The notes: a model not told the origin generated them from the letters alone. Positions 44,985 to 55,972 are shown, numbered from the stretch's first letter. The stretch is DNA of 64,000 bases from Sneathiellales bacterium (GCA_028277845.1 JANQFL010000009.1:1-64000); one strand, 5' to 3'. A program made the numbers and translations.

Positions 44985-45731
44985 TTAGCTCTTGCGGAAT
45001 ACCGTGGCCGCCAGCCAGCCGGAGAACAGGGCGATGATGATGGCGGCGACGCCGTAGAAGAAGGGCTGGTCGTGGGCGAAATCGAAGATTTCCCGCTCCA
45101 CGCCGCTCTTGGCGATGAACAGGGGCGTCGATTGCGCCGCCACGACCACGTCGTCGTTCACCAGGTAGACCTGAATGGTGTAGGTGCCGACCGGGACGTT
45201 GGCCGGGAAGGTCAACTGGGTGTGGAACAGGCTGCGGCCGAGGAACGTGACATTGCCCACGTCCTCCTGAAACAGGCCGACATTGAGCCGGTCGCGGACC
45301 AGCGCTTCCTTGTAGGGCAGGACATCGGTTTCGTCGATATCGCCCCGAGCCTTCACGGTTAGGTTCTCGGCCCCGATCTGCAGTAGCGAGCGCAGGGAGT
45401 GGGAGGTGACCTGCTGGATTTCCTCGTTGGCGTACACCGAGTAGAAGCCGGGAACGCCGTCGAAGGTGATCGAGTCCGTATTGACCCAGATGCCGGCCTT
45501 GCGCGCCTTGCGCCGCACCACGACCGGCACTTCCGGGCCGCGGATGACGATGATGACGTCGCCCGGCTGGTCGATCTTGCCGAACAGCACCAGTTCCGTG
45601 CCGGTGAAGTTGGAGGTGATGGATATCAGGTTGGAGGACACGCCCGTGAGCAGGGCCTGGGCCTTGGCCCCTGTGGTGGCCGCGGCCATGGCCAGTACCA
45701 GGAAAACGCCTATGAGAGTTCCGCGTCTCAT
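44985..45731 (-). CDS. TIGR02186 family periplasmic/membrane protein
   Basis: 248 residues. N-terminal signal peptide (LIGVFLVLAMAAATTGAKA), a beta-rich periplasmic body with FTGTELVLFGKID and VIVIRGPEVPVVVRRKARKAG, and one C-terminal membrane helix (about 222-243) ending FRKS. This matches the TIGR02186 family, which is regularly encoded next to a TauE/SafE exporter. The biochemical role is unknown; a partner of the exporter is likely. It starts three bases after the exporter stop. Confidence 0.85.
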   Translation of the reverse strand: MRRGTLIGVFLVLAMAAATTGAKAQALLTGVSSNLISITSNFTGTELVLFGKIDQPGDVIIVIRGPEVPVVVRRKARKAGIWVNTDSITFDGVPGFYSVYANEEIQQVTSHSLRSLLQIGAENLTVKARGDIDETDVLPYKEALVRDRLNVGLFQEDVGNVTFLGRSLFHTQLTFPANVPVGTYTIQVYLVNDDVVVAAQSTPLFIAKSGVEREIFDFAHDQPFFYGVAAIIIALFSGWLAATVFRKS

Positions 45732-45734
45732 GGC

Positions 45735-46655
45735 TCAGTGTCCGATCGCGGTGCCGACCGCGTACAGGCTTTCGGGGGTGGCCACCAGATCGTAGGCCAG
45801 CTTGACGCAGACGCCCAGGACCATCAGGGCCAACAGCCCGCGCAACTGCTCGCCGCGCAGCTTGACGCCCACCCGGGTGCCGAACTGCGCGCCGATCACC
45901 GCGCCGGCCAGCAGCAGGATGGCCAGCACCACGTCCACCGTCTGGGTGTTGATGGAGTGCAGCAGCGTGACGTTGGCGGTGACGAAGATGATCTGGAACA
46001 GCGACGTGCCCACGACCACGGACGTCGGCATGCCCAGCAGGTAGATCATCGCCGGCACCATGACGAAGCCGCCGCCGACGCCCATGATGGCCGACAGAAT
46101 GCCGACAAAGAAGCCGATCATCAGCGGCAGGAACGCGCTGATGTAAAGCTTCGACTTGCGGAACCGCATCTTGAAGGGCAGGCCGTGCATCCAGGTGTGC
46201 TGGTGCAGCTTGCGCTTGGGGCGCTTGCCCGTGTGGCGGCGGATCAGGGCCCGGGTCGACTCCCACAGCATCAATGAACCGATGATGCCGAGGAACACGA
46301 CGTAGCTCAGCGAGATGACCAGGTCGATCTGGCCCACCTCGCGCAATACCTTGAACAGCCAGGCGCCCAGGCTGGATCCGAAGAAGCCGCCGACCAGCAA
46401 CACCGTGCCCATCTTGAAGTCCACATTACCCCTGCGCCAGTGGGCGAGGACGCCGGAAACCGACGAGGCGACGATCTGGTTGGCCTCGGTCGCCACAGCC
46501 ACCGGCGGCGGGATGCCGATGAAGATCAGCAGCGGCGTCATCAGAAAACCGCCGCCCACCCCGAACATGCCGGACAGAAAGCCAACCCCCCCGCCCATGG
46601 CGAACAGCAAAAAGATGCTGACCGACATTTCTGCGATGGGAAGGTATATCTGCAT
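45735..46655 (-). CDS. TauE/SafE-family sulfite or sulfonate exporter
   Basis: 306 residues. Eight or so hydrophobic segments in two halves, each with a glycine-rich motif: GFLSGMFGVGGGFLMTPLL and GILSAIMGVGGGFVMVPAM. These are TauE/SafE signatures. Proteins of this family export sulfite, sulfoacetate or related sulfur anions. With TIGR02186 behind it and aprMBA downstream, sulfite or another sulfur anion is the likely cargo. Start ATG 46655. Confidence 0.9.
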   Translation of the reverse strand: MQIYLPIAEMSVSIFLLFAMGGGVGFLSGMFGVGGGFLMTPLLIFIGIPPPVAVATEANQIVASSVSGVLAHWRRGNVDFKMGTVLLVGGFFGSSLGAWLFKVLREVGQIDLVISLSYVVFLGIIGSLMLWESTRALIRRHTGKRPKRKLHQHTWMHGLPFKMRFRKSKLYISAFLPLMIGFFVGILSAIMGVGGGFVMVPAMIYLLGMPTSVVVGTSLFQIIFVTANVTLLHSINTQTVDVVLAILLLAGAVIGAQFGTRVGVKLRGEQLRGLLALMVLGVCVKLAYDLVATPESLYAVGTAIGH

Positions 46656-46740
46656 GTGTTGGCGACAGTGCCGGAGGTTGGGTGATAAAGCCTAAATTAC
46701 GCGGCCACGGGACGGTCACGAAAAATAGGCGCTAAGTGTT

Positions 46741-46758
46741 ATGAAACCATTGATACAT
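46741..46758. promoter_or_regulatory. Candidate operator upstream of the TauE gene
   Basis: ATGAAACCATTGATACAT is an imperfect palindrome (12 of 18 positions symmetric) between the TauE gene start and the end of the arsR-type gene. It is a possible site for the ArsR-family repressor. By-eye call with low certainty. Confidence 0.25.
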
Positions 46759-46826
46759 TAGCGATCTCTAACAGACAAGGTGCCAGACGGCCAAGATCGG
46801 CTGGACAGGGCGGCACTTTGTCCGAT

Positions 46827-47195
46827 TCATACTTCGGCCAGGGCCAAACCGGGGTCCAGTCCTTCACCGCAATACACCTGATGCAACGTACCGATGACTC
46901 TGGCGACTTTTTCACACGCCAGGGAATAGAACGCGGTTTGCGACTGGCGCCGCACCCGCACGAGGTCGTCCGCCCGCAACCGGGCCAGATGCTGGGATAC
47001 GGCGGACTGGCTGAGACCGACAAGGCCGGACAGTTCGCCGACCGTGCGTTCGCCCCCGTAGATATGGCAAAGCAGTATCAGGCGTTTTTCGTTGGCCATC
47101 GCACGCATCAGCCGCGCCGCTTCCGCCGCGCTGCATTGCAGATCCATCAGCCTGGCCGATGCCGCGCCGGCGTCGCCGGAAAGGTCGGTGTGCAT
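46827..47195 (-). CDS. ArsR repressor of BigR/SqrR (persulfide-sensing) type
   Basis: 122 residues from ATG 47195. Winged-helix ArsR domain with AMANEKRLILLCHIYGGER, LVGLSQSAVSQHLARLR (recognition helix) and RRQSQTAFYSL. Cysteines fall at 43 and 109, 66 residues apart, the same spacing as the reactive pairs of SqrR (C41/C107) and BigR (C42/C108), which sense sulfide/persulfide; C21 and C94 are extra. The classical ELCVCDL metal site of ArsR is absent. It follows dctM by 17 bases, so it is probably transcribed with the TRAP genes, and it precedes the TauE/apr genes, which it may regulate. Confidence 0.87.
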   Translation of the reverse strand: MHTDLSGDAGAASARLMDLQCSAAEAARLMRAMANEKRLILLCHIYGGERTVGELSGLVGLSQSAVSQHLARLRADDLVRVRRQSQTAFYSLACEKVARVIGTLHQVYCGEGLDPGLALAEV

Positions 47196-47212
47196 ATGCC
47201 TCGGATGGGTGT

Positions 47213-48544
47213 TTATGGGATCAGCCCCGTGTTGAACAGGTCGGGCAGGAACAGCGATATCCAAGGAATAAAGACGATCAAGGCCAGCCGGACGATGTCG
47301 GCGCACCAGAACGGCGTCACGCCGCGGAAGATTTTGCCGGTGGAAATATCGGGCAGAACACTGCGCAGGACAAAGACGTTCAATCCCACCGGTGGGGTGA
47401 TCAGGCTGATTTCCGTCACCACCACGACGATGATGCCGAACCAGATCAACACCACCTCGGGCGACAGGATGCCGCCGAAATCCAGGCTGAGGATCATCGG
47501 GTAGAACACCGGCACGGTCAGCAGGATCATCGACAGGCTTTCCAGCACGCAACCCAGGATCAGGTAAATCACCAGCAAGAGCAGCACGACGATGACGGGG
47601 GACAGGTTGAAGCCGGTCACCCATTCGGTCAGCGCATCGGGCATGCCGGCGACATTGATGAAGTTGGAGAACATCAGGGCGCCGATCAGCACGGTGAAGA
47701 TCATCGCCGTGGTCCGGGCGCTTTCGATCAGGACGTCGATCAGCACCTTGACGGTCAGGGTGCGGCGCGCCAGGGCGAAGGCGAACGCGCCGGCGGCGCC
47801 GATGCCGGCCGCTTCGGTGGGCGTGAAGATGCCGCCGTAAATGCCGCCCATGACGATGACGAACAGGGTCAGCACGCCCCACACGCCCTTCAGCGCCATC
47901 ATGCGGCCGGCCCAGTCCGTGCGTTCGCCGGGCGGGCCGGCGTCGGGATTGATGGCGGTGGTCACCGAAACGGCGCCGAGATAGCAGAGGATGCCGAGGA
48001 TGCCGGGCAGGACGCCGGCGGCGAACAGCATGCCGATGTCGGTCTCGGTCATGATGCCGTAAATGACCAGGATGACGCTGGGCGGAATCAGGATGCCCAA
48101 GGTGCCGCCGGCGGCGACGGACCCCGCCGCCAAACTGTCGGAATAGCCGAACCGGCGCATGGACGGCATGGCCACCTTGGACATGGTGGCGGCGGTTGCC
48201 AGGCTCGAGCCGCACACGGCGCTGAAGCCGCCGCAGGCGACGATGGTGGCCATGGCCAGACCGCCGCGGCGGTGGCCGAGAAAGGCGTTGGACGCGGTGT
48301 ACAGTTCTTCCGACAGGCCGGCCCGGGTGACGAAATTGCCCATCAATACGAACAGCGGCACCACGGACAGGCTGTAGGCCAGCCCGGTTTCGTAGGTCAC
48401 GTTGGCGACCATGGCGAAGGCCGGGCCGAAGTCGATCAACAGGGCGAAGCCGAAGAACCCCACCAGGCCCATGGCGAACGCGATGGGCATGCGAAGCGCG
48501 ATCAGTGCCAGCAGCACCGCAAATCCGATCAACGATTCTTGCAT
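47213..48544 (-). CDS. dctM: TRAP transporter large permease (DctM)
   Basis: 443 residues with about twelve hydrophobic segments of the DctM/ion-transporter superfamily: ALRMPIAFAMGLVG, AVCGSSLATAATM and AAGGTLGILIPPSVILVIYG (conserved permease loop), and EISLITPPVGLNVFVL near the end. It drives Na+-coupled uptake with DctQ and DctP. It starts nine bases after dctQ. Confidence 0.93.
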   Translation of the reverse strand: MQESLIGFAVLLALIALRMPIAFAMGLVGFFGFALLIDFGPAFAMVANVTYETGLAYSLSVVPLFVLMGNFVTRAGLSEELYTASNAFLGHRRGGLAMATIVACGGFSAVCGSSLATAATMSKVAMPSMRRFGYSDSLAAGSVAAGGTLGILIPPSVILVIYGIMTETDIGMLFAAGVLPGILGILCYLGAVSVTTAINPDAGPPGERTDWAGRMMALKGVWGVLTLFVIVMGGIYGGIFTPTEAAGIGAAGAFAFALARRTLTVKVLIDVLIESARTTAMIFTVLIGALMFSNFINVAGMPDALTEWVTGFNLSPVIVVLLLLVIYLILGCVLESLSMILLTVPVFYPMILSLDFGGILSPEVVLIWFGIIVVVVTEISLITPPVGLNVFVLRSVLPDISTGKIFRGVTPFWCADIVRLALIVFIPWISLFLPDLFNTGLIP

Positions 48545-48553
48545 GGGGGTCTC

Positions 48554-49078
48554 TTAGGCCGGTGTGTTGTTTGATCGCAGGAACGTCGTCACGGTCAGCA
48601 TCGCGAGTACGACGGTGGTGGCGGCCGACATGATCACCATGAAGTAGGTCATCGGCCACATGGGAATGTTGAGGATGGCGGTGACATCGCCGTATTCGAC
48701 GGTTTCGGCGGCCTTGACGGACAGCCGCCAGGTGATGGCGCCCATCATGACGGCGCAGAACAGGTGCATCATGCCGTCCCGCGGGCGCCGCATCATCGAC
48801 GGGATAAAATGATCGAACAGGTCGATGGTGACATGTTCCTTGCGCGCGGTCACCAGCGGCAGACCGGCGAAGATCAGCGTCGCCATCATCATTTCGGTAA
48901 TTTCGAAACCGCCGGGGACGGGCAACGAGAACAGGTAGCGGCCGATGACGTCGACGAACGTCAACATCATCATGAAGAACAGAACGACGGCCGCCAAAAT
49001 GCCGAGCGACCGGCTGAGCCACTGGCTCAACCGGTCGTCCGAACCGTTCTGATGGGTATCAGTAAGCCCTTCGCTCAC
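48554..49078 (-). CDS. dctQ: TRAP transporter small permease (DctQ)
   Basis: 174 residues with four hydrophobic segments and the DctQ pattern (DVIGRYLF, GFEITEMMMATLIFAGLPLVTARKEH shortened core ITEMMMATLIF, VDLF-like TIDLFDHF). The start is GTG 49078, overlapping the dctP stop as GTGA. Inner-membrane partner of DctM. Confidence 0.88.
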   Translation of the reverse strand: MSEGLTDTHQNGSDDRLSQWLSRSLGILAAVVLFFMMMLTFVDVIGRYLFSLPVPGGFEITEMMMATLIFAGLPLVTARKEHVTIDLFDHFIPSMMRRPRDGMMHLFCAVMMGAITWRLSVKAAETVEYGDVTAILNIPMWPMTYFMVIMSAATTVVLAMLTVTTFLRSNNTPA

Positions 49079-50109
49079 TGACCGCTTTCGACCTTCTTCA
49101 CTTCGGCGCGCAGCTCGGTCAGCAGCCCGGCGGCGTCAAGGCCCTTCTTCGAAGCGGCGGCAACCCACTTGGCTTCGATCGGGTCGGTCACTTCCTTGAC
49201 CTCCCGCAGCAGGGTCTTGCTGGCATTGATGATTTCGATGCCGTCGGCCTTCATGGCGGCGACGCCGGCGGCGTCGGCGTCATCCCAGCCCTTGCCGGCG
49301 ATGCGCGAGAAGTTTTCGCCCGATGCCCGCATGACGGCGTCCTGATCTTCCGGAGACAGTCCGGCGAACTTCTTCGGGTTCATGACCAGGAAGAAACTGG
49401 TGTTGTACAGGCCGCCGGGAATGAAGGTGGCGTACTTGACCAGCTTGGTCAGCTTGAAGGACTTGATCGATTCCTTGGGGAAGAACACGCCGTCGGCCAC
49501 GCCGTTGGCCAGCAGTTCGTGCGACTTCGGCGCCGGCTTCAGCAGCGCGGTGGCGCCGATGGCCTTGGTGATGTCGTTGATCACGCCGCCGCCGACACGG
49601 ATTTTCAGGCCCTTGAGGTTATCCAGCGTGGTGATGGCGATCTTGCGGTTGTACATCGCGCCCGGACCGTGGGTGAACACGCCCAGGACCTGCACGCCCT
49701 TGTGTTCGTTGTATTTTTCCAGGTGCTTCTTGTACATCCGCCAGTACGCGACCGAGGTGGCGACGGCGCTGTCGCCGAGGAACGGCAGTTCGACCGCCTT
49801 GGTCAGCAGGAAACGTCCCGGCTGATAGCCGTGCACGCCGTACGTCACGTCGGCGATGCCGTCCTTCGCCAGGTCGAAGTGTGCCGGCGGCTTGCCCAGC
49901 GCCTTCGGCAAGATCTTGATCTTGACGTTGCCCTTGCTTTCCTTCTCGACCGCCGCGATCCATGGCTTGATCATATTGGCGACGATCGGATGCGTCGGCG
50001 GAAGCCACGACGACAAGGTCAGGGTCGTGGCCGCTTGGCCGGTGCTGGTCACTGCGAGCGCAGAAACGGCAATGGCGCCGGCGGCGACTGACTTAAACAA
50101 AGTTCTCAT
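49075..50109 (-). CDS. dctP: TRAP substrate-binding protein (DctP)
   Basis: 344 residues with a signal peptide (about 1-27, SALAVTSTGQA). Periplasmic DctP-family receptor: LSSWLPPTHPI at the mature start, LKGLKIRVGG with the conserved carboxylate-binding Arg, and ANGVADGVFFPKESIKSF. The ligand is an organic acid. Closeness to sulfur genes makes a sulfonate possible, but the sequence alone cannot decide. First gene of dctPQM, probably followed by arsR. Confidence 0.9.
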   Translation of the reverse strand: MRTLFKSVAAGAIAVSALAVTSTGQAATTLTLSSWLPPTHPIVANMIKPWIAAVEKESKGNVKIKILPKALGKPPAHFDLAKDGIADVTYGVHGYQPGRFLLTKAVELPFLGDSAVATSVAYWRMYKKHLEKYNEHKGVQVLGVFTHGPGAMYNRKIAITTLDNLKGLKIRVGGGVINDITKAIGATALLKPAPKSHELLANGVADGVFFPKESIKSFKLTKLVKYATFIPGGLYNTSFFLVMNPKKFAGLSPEDQDAVMRASGENFSRIAGKGWDDADAAGVAAMKADGIEIINASKTLLREVKEVTDPIEAKWVAAASKKGLDAAGLLTELRAEVKKVESGQ

Positions 50110-50413
50110 GTGTCAATATCCTCCCCATTTGACATGGTCTTGCGCTTGACCCGGATTTCCGTCGAGGCAACACCCAGCGCTGCTATTTTAGTATTATCGT
50201 GCTGGATTACCAGTATTTCGGTTTTACGTCCCCTTGTCCGGTGGGTGGTGGTCACTCTCCCGGGCTTATCTCCCTGGGTTACCCCAAGATGATGATGTGA
50301 AAACAAGTGTTATCACGACGGGATGCGGGGTGCCACAAGCTTACGCGGCGTAAACGTGATCCTGTCTTTTTGTTCGCGCGCCAATGACCCTACGGAAATT
50401 ACCACGAGTCAGG
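50110..50413. other. Intergenic region between dctP and merR
   Basis: No gene. It must carry the leftward dctP promoter. A 5'-TTTTAGTATTATCG-type AT-rich patch lies near 50186-50200. No riboswitch or terminator was recognised. Confidence 0.4.
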
Positions 50414-50442
50414 TTGACGTTTACGTCAACGTCAACTACATT
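50414..50442 (+). promoter_or_regulatory. Palindromic operator and promoter of the merR-type gene
   Basis: TTGACGTTTACGTCAA (50414-50429) is a palindrome with 7-base arms and a 2-base centre, followed by an overlapping half site CGTCAAC. TTGACG serves as a -35, with TACATT (50437-50442) 17 bases on as -10, so the operator covers the -35 and spacer as MerR-family sites do. It resembles the LiuR-type operators of branched-chain/fatty-acid degradation genes. Confidence 0.65.
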
Positions 50443-50489
50443 AAGGGTGCCGTCGGAAGGCGGTATTCACCGACAAGCGGACGAAATTC

Positions 50490-50894
50490 GTGGAAAGCAC
50501 ATTTTCAATTACGGAACTCGCCGAAGAGTTCGAAGTTACGCCCCGCGCCATCCGGTTCTACGAAGACAAGGGCCTGCTGTCGCCCAGGCGTAACGGACTG
50601 ACCCGTGTCTATTCCCATCGGGACCGGGCACGTCTCATTTTGATTTTGCGCGGCAAGCGCGTGGGCTTCAGCCTGGCCGAAATCAAGGAGATGCTCGATC
50701 TCTACGACGTGGATGACGAGCAGATCGAGCAGGCCCGGTATTTGGTCATCAAGTCGCGCGAACGCATCGATGCGCTCAAGGAACAGCGCGACGACATCGA
50801 TCAGGCCATCAAGGAGCTGGAAACCGGCTGCGAGCGGGCGGAAGACCACCTCCGGGATAAAGGCATCGCCTTGCACGATGCCGTTGCGGACTAG
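50490..50894 (+). CDS. MerR-family regulator (LiuR-like)
   Basis: 134 residues from GTG 50490. The winged helix-turn-helix reads FSITELAEEFEVTPRAIRFYEDKGLL, core EVTPRAIRFYEDKGLLSPRR, then a dimerisation coiled coil (about 82-118). No metal-binding cysteine pattern; only C112 is present, in ETGCERAE. It resembles LiuR-type MerR proteins, which control leucine and acyl-CoA catabolism in proteobacteria. Its leader has the palindromic operator, implying autoregulation, and acyl-CoA genes follow on the same strand, implying control of that cluster. Confidence 0.85.
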   Translation: MESTFSITELAEEFEVTPRAIRFYEDKGLLSPRRNGLTRVYSHRDRARLILILRGKRVGFSLAEIKEMLDLYDVDDEQIEQARYLVIKSRERIDALKEQRDDIDQAIKELETGCERAEDHLRDKGIALHDAVAD

Positions 50895-50999
50895 GGCGAT
50901 TTCAGGAACACCCCGCGCACGTGGACCGGCCTGACGCCGGACCGGCGCGGCCATGTACGGCAATCAACGAGACCCCTCCCGGACAGGGAAGGTACGGAT

Positions 51000-52718
51000 A
51001 TGAAGTACGAGAAAGAGACCCGAGGTCAGAATTTCTATGCGCTGGACGCCAACCTGCAGGCGATTCTGGGACGGCTGTGTCCGGACGATGCGCGGGCTTA
51101 CGAAGACCACCTGTCGTCATTCGGCGCCTGGGTCGGCTCGTTTCTCGACGAGGAAGCCGATTACACCGACCGCTTCGGCAAGCCGCGCATCGAGACCTAC
51201 GACCGCTACGGCGAAACCGTCAACCGCATCGCCCACAATGCCCTGTGGGAACAGGCGAGCGAGGACGTGTACCGCCGCGGTATCGTCGGCCTGAACTACC
51301 AGGACGATCCGGCGTCGTTCCTCGTCACCTTCGCCATGGGCTATCTGACGAGCCAGTCCGATCCGTCGTTGCACTGCCCGGTCACCATGACCGGCGCCGT
51401 CGCCTACGTGATCGACAAGTTCGCGCCGCCGGCGGTACGCGAGAAATACCTCCATCAGCTCACCCGCATGGACGGCCGGGCGCTGACCGGCGGCACATGG
51501 GCCACCGAATTGCATGGCGGCAGCGACGTCGGCGCGACCACGACCACGGCACGGGACGAGGGCGATCATGTGCGCCTCAACGGTTTGAAGTGGTTTACCT
51601 CGAACGCCAACGGCGGGCTGGCCGTGGCGACGGCCCGGCCCGTGGACGGTGACGGCGGTTCGTCCGGGCTCGGGCTCTACCTCGTCCCGACGCATCTGGA
51701 TGACGGATCGCCCAATCCGATGCGGCTGCGCCGGCTCAAGGACAAGCTGGGCACCGTCGGCGTGCCGACCGGCGAGATCGACCTCGAAGAGACCTGGGCC
51801 GTCGAACTGGCGCCGCCGCCGCTCGGTTTCAAACTGATGATGGAGGCGCTGGAATTCAGCCGCATCCAGAACGCCATGGCCTCGGTCGGCATGCAGCGCC
51901 GCGCGTTTCTCGAGGTCGTCAGCTACTGCGCCCACCGCGAGGCCTTCGGCAATATCATTACCCGCTACCCGATGGTGCAGGACGAAATCCTGAAGATCCT
52001 GGTGCAACTCGAGGCCGGCATGGCGCTGGCGTTCGAAGCGGCCCATGCCTTCCAGGGCGCGCACGACACGTCGCTTGACGACGTGGACAACCGGGCCCGG
52101 ACGTGGATGCGGGTGTCGACGGCGCTGGCCAAGTATCAGACCGCTGAGCGGGCCATCGACGCTGCCCGCGGCGCCATCGAAATCATCGGCGGCAACGCCT
52201 ACACCTACGACTATTGCACGCCGCGCCTGCTGCGCGATGCCCAGGTCACCACCGTGTGGGAAGGCCCGGCCAACATTCAGGCGCTCGAACTTTTGCGCCT
52301 GCTGGGCAACCGCTACGCCGGTTTCGAAGCATTCGAGACCCGGGTTCTGGGCATCGTCGAAGGGGCCTCCGGACAGCTCGACCCGGCCCTGGCCGCGATC
52401 CGCCAGGCCTTGGACGAGTGCCGTGACGCCGTCGCCTTCATGATGTCCGATGCCGCCGAAGCGCAACGCCATGCCCGCAAGCTGCTGGCCATGATGGCCG
52501 ATATCCTCGCGGCGGCGCTGCTGGCGGAGGAAGCCGATGCCGAGCTGAAGGACGGCAATGCCCGCAAGGCGCTGGTTCTGCGCCTGTTCGTCGAGGCCCA
52601 TTTGGACACGCCGCCGGCGCGCCGGGGCATCGGGCCGGGACAGGACTGGGCGCAGCGCAATTTCGAGGCGTTGGTGGGCTACGAAGCCATTGACGCGGCC
52701 GTGTTGGAGGCCACCTAA
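51000..52718 (+). CDS. Acyl-CoA dehydrogenase, AidB-like branch
   Basis: 572 residues, larger than the usual 380. It has GTWATELHGGSDVGATTT, LNGLKWFTSNANGG, REAFGNIITRYPMVQDE, IIGGNAYTYDYCTPRLLRD and VWEGPANIQALELLR, the AidB/long acyl-CoA dehydrogenase pattern with an extended C-terminal helical domain. AidB itself protects DNA; the setting in a beta-oxidation cluster argues for a true dehydrogenase. First structural gene after merR. Confidence 0.85.
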   Translation: MKYEKETRGQNFYALDANLQAILGRLCPDDARAYEDHLSSFGAWVGSFLDEEADYTDRFGKPRIETYDRYGETVNRIAHNALWEQASEDVYRRGIVGLNYQDDPASFLVTFAMGYLTSQSDPSLHCPVTMTGAVAYVIDKFAPPAVREKYLHQLTRMDGRALTGGTWATELHGGSDVGATTTTARDEGDHVRLNGLKWFTSNANGGLAVATARPVDGDGGSSGLGLYLVPTHLDDGSPNPMRLRRLKDKLGTVGVPTGEIDLEETWAVELAPPPLGFKLMMEALEFSRIQNAMASVGMQRRAFLEVVSYCAHREAFGNIITRYPMVQDEILKILVQLEAGMALAFEAAHAFQGAHDTSLDDVDNRARTWMRVSTALAKYQTAERAIDAARGAIEIIGGNAYTYDYCTPRLLRDAQVTTVWEGPANIQALELLRLLGNRYAGFEAFETRVLGIVEGASGQLDPALAAIRQALDECRDAVAFMMSDAAEAQRHARKLLAMMADILAAALLAEEADAELKDGNARKALVLRLFVEAHLDTPPARRGIGPGQDWAQRNFEALVGYEAIDAAVLEAT

Positions 52719-54800
<2,082 letters not shown>

Positions 54801-54835
54801 ATGGGCATTGAGATATCTGTAGGGAAATTGTCAGG

Positions 54836-55972
54836 ATGAAAAACGTCGTCATTTGCGAATTCAAGCGGTCACCGTTCACGCTGGCCAACAAGGGTGCCCT
54901 GGCCAAGGTGCGGCCCGATGACATCGTCGCCCAGGTCACCAAGAACCTGGTCGAAACTTCCGGCGTCAACGGCGACGACGTCGAAGACGTCATCATGGGC
55001 TGTTCGTTTCCGGAAGGCGAGCAGGGCTTCAACGTCGCCCGCATCGTCGCGCTGATGGCCGGCCTGCCGCAGACCGCGGCCGGCACCACGGTCAACCGGT
55101 TTTGCGGGTCGTCCATGCAGAGCATCCACATGGCCGCAGGCGCCGTACAGATGAACGCGGGTGACGCCTTCATCTCGGCCGGCATCGAATCCATGTCGCG
55201 CATCCCCATGGGCGGCTTCAATCCGGCCCCCAATCCGGCGCTCTATGAATCCGGCTCGCAGGCCTATGTGTCCATGGGCGTCACCGCCGAGAACCTGGCC
55301 AAGCAGTACGACATCTCCCGCGACGACCAGGAAGAGTTCGCCGTGCTGAGCCACAAGAAGGCCACCGCTGCCCAGGCCGACGGCAAGTTCGACGACGAAA
55401 TCGTGCCCATCGTGCAAGGCAACAACCGGGTCGAGCAGGACGGCTGCATCCGGCCGGAGACGTCGAAGGAAGGCCTGGCCGACCTCAAGCTGGCGTTCGA
55501 CGAAAGCGGGTCGGTCACGGCCGGTACCTCGTCGCCGCTGACCGACGGCGCCGCCGCCGTTCTGGTGTGCTCCGAAGACTATGCCGACGCCAACGGCCTG
55601 AAGAAGCTGGCCCGCATCAAGTCGATCTCGGTCGCCGGTTGCGCGCCCGAGGTCATGGGCATCGGTCCGGTCCCGGCGACCAGGAAGGCGCTGGAGCGCG
55701 CCGGGCTGGAGCTCGGCGATATCGACATCATCGAGTTGAACGAGGCCTTCGCCGCCCAGGCCCTGGCCGTGATCCGCGAATCCGGCATGGACATGGACAG
55801 GATCAACCTGGACGGCGGCGCCGTCGCCATGGGCCACCCGCTGGGCGCCAGCGGCGCCCGCATCACCGGCAAGGCGGCCTCGCTGTTGAAGCGTGAAGGC
55901 AAGCAGTTCGCGCTGGCCACCCAGTGCATCGGCGGTGGTCAGGGCATCGCCACCGTGCTGGAGGCCTGCTGA
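54836..55972 (+). CDS. fadA: Acetyl-CoA acyltransferase (thiolase)
   Basis: 378 residues. VNRFCGSSMQSIHMA (nucleophile Cys), GHPLGASGARITGKA (His) and QCIGGGQGIATVLE (second Cys). It cleaves 3-oxoacyl-CoA. Its stop TGA shares one base with the ATG of the bifunctional gene downstream, giving a FadA-FadN/B pair in which the two products usually form a complex. Confidence 0.93.
   Translation: MKNVVICEFKRSPFTLANKGALAKVRPDDIVAQVTKNLVETSGVNGDDVEDVIMGCSFPEGEQGFNVARIVALMAGLPQTAAGTTVNRFCGSSMQSIHMAAGAVQMNAGDAFISAGIESMSRIPMGGFNPAPNPALYESGSQAYVSMGVTAENLAKQYDISRDDQEEFAVLSHKKATAAQADGKFDDEIVPIVQGNNRVEQDGCIRPETSKEGLADLKLAFDESGSVTAGTSSPLTDGAAAVLVCSEDYADANGLKKLARIKSISVAGCAPEVMGIGPVPATRKALERAGLELGDIDIIELNEAFAAQALAVIRESGMDMDRINLDGGAVAMGHPLGASGARITGKAASLLKREGKQFALATQCIGGGQGIATVLEAC

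Noticed and set aside
47196-49022. Upstream part of the 731-codon minus-strand frame that ends in the ArsR-type gene
   Set aside because: This portion overlaps dctM and dctQ in another frame and is arginine-rich noise. Only the last 122 codons are a gene.
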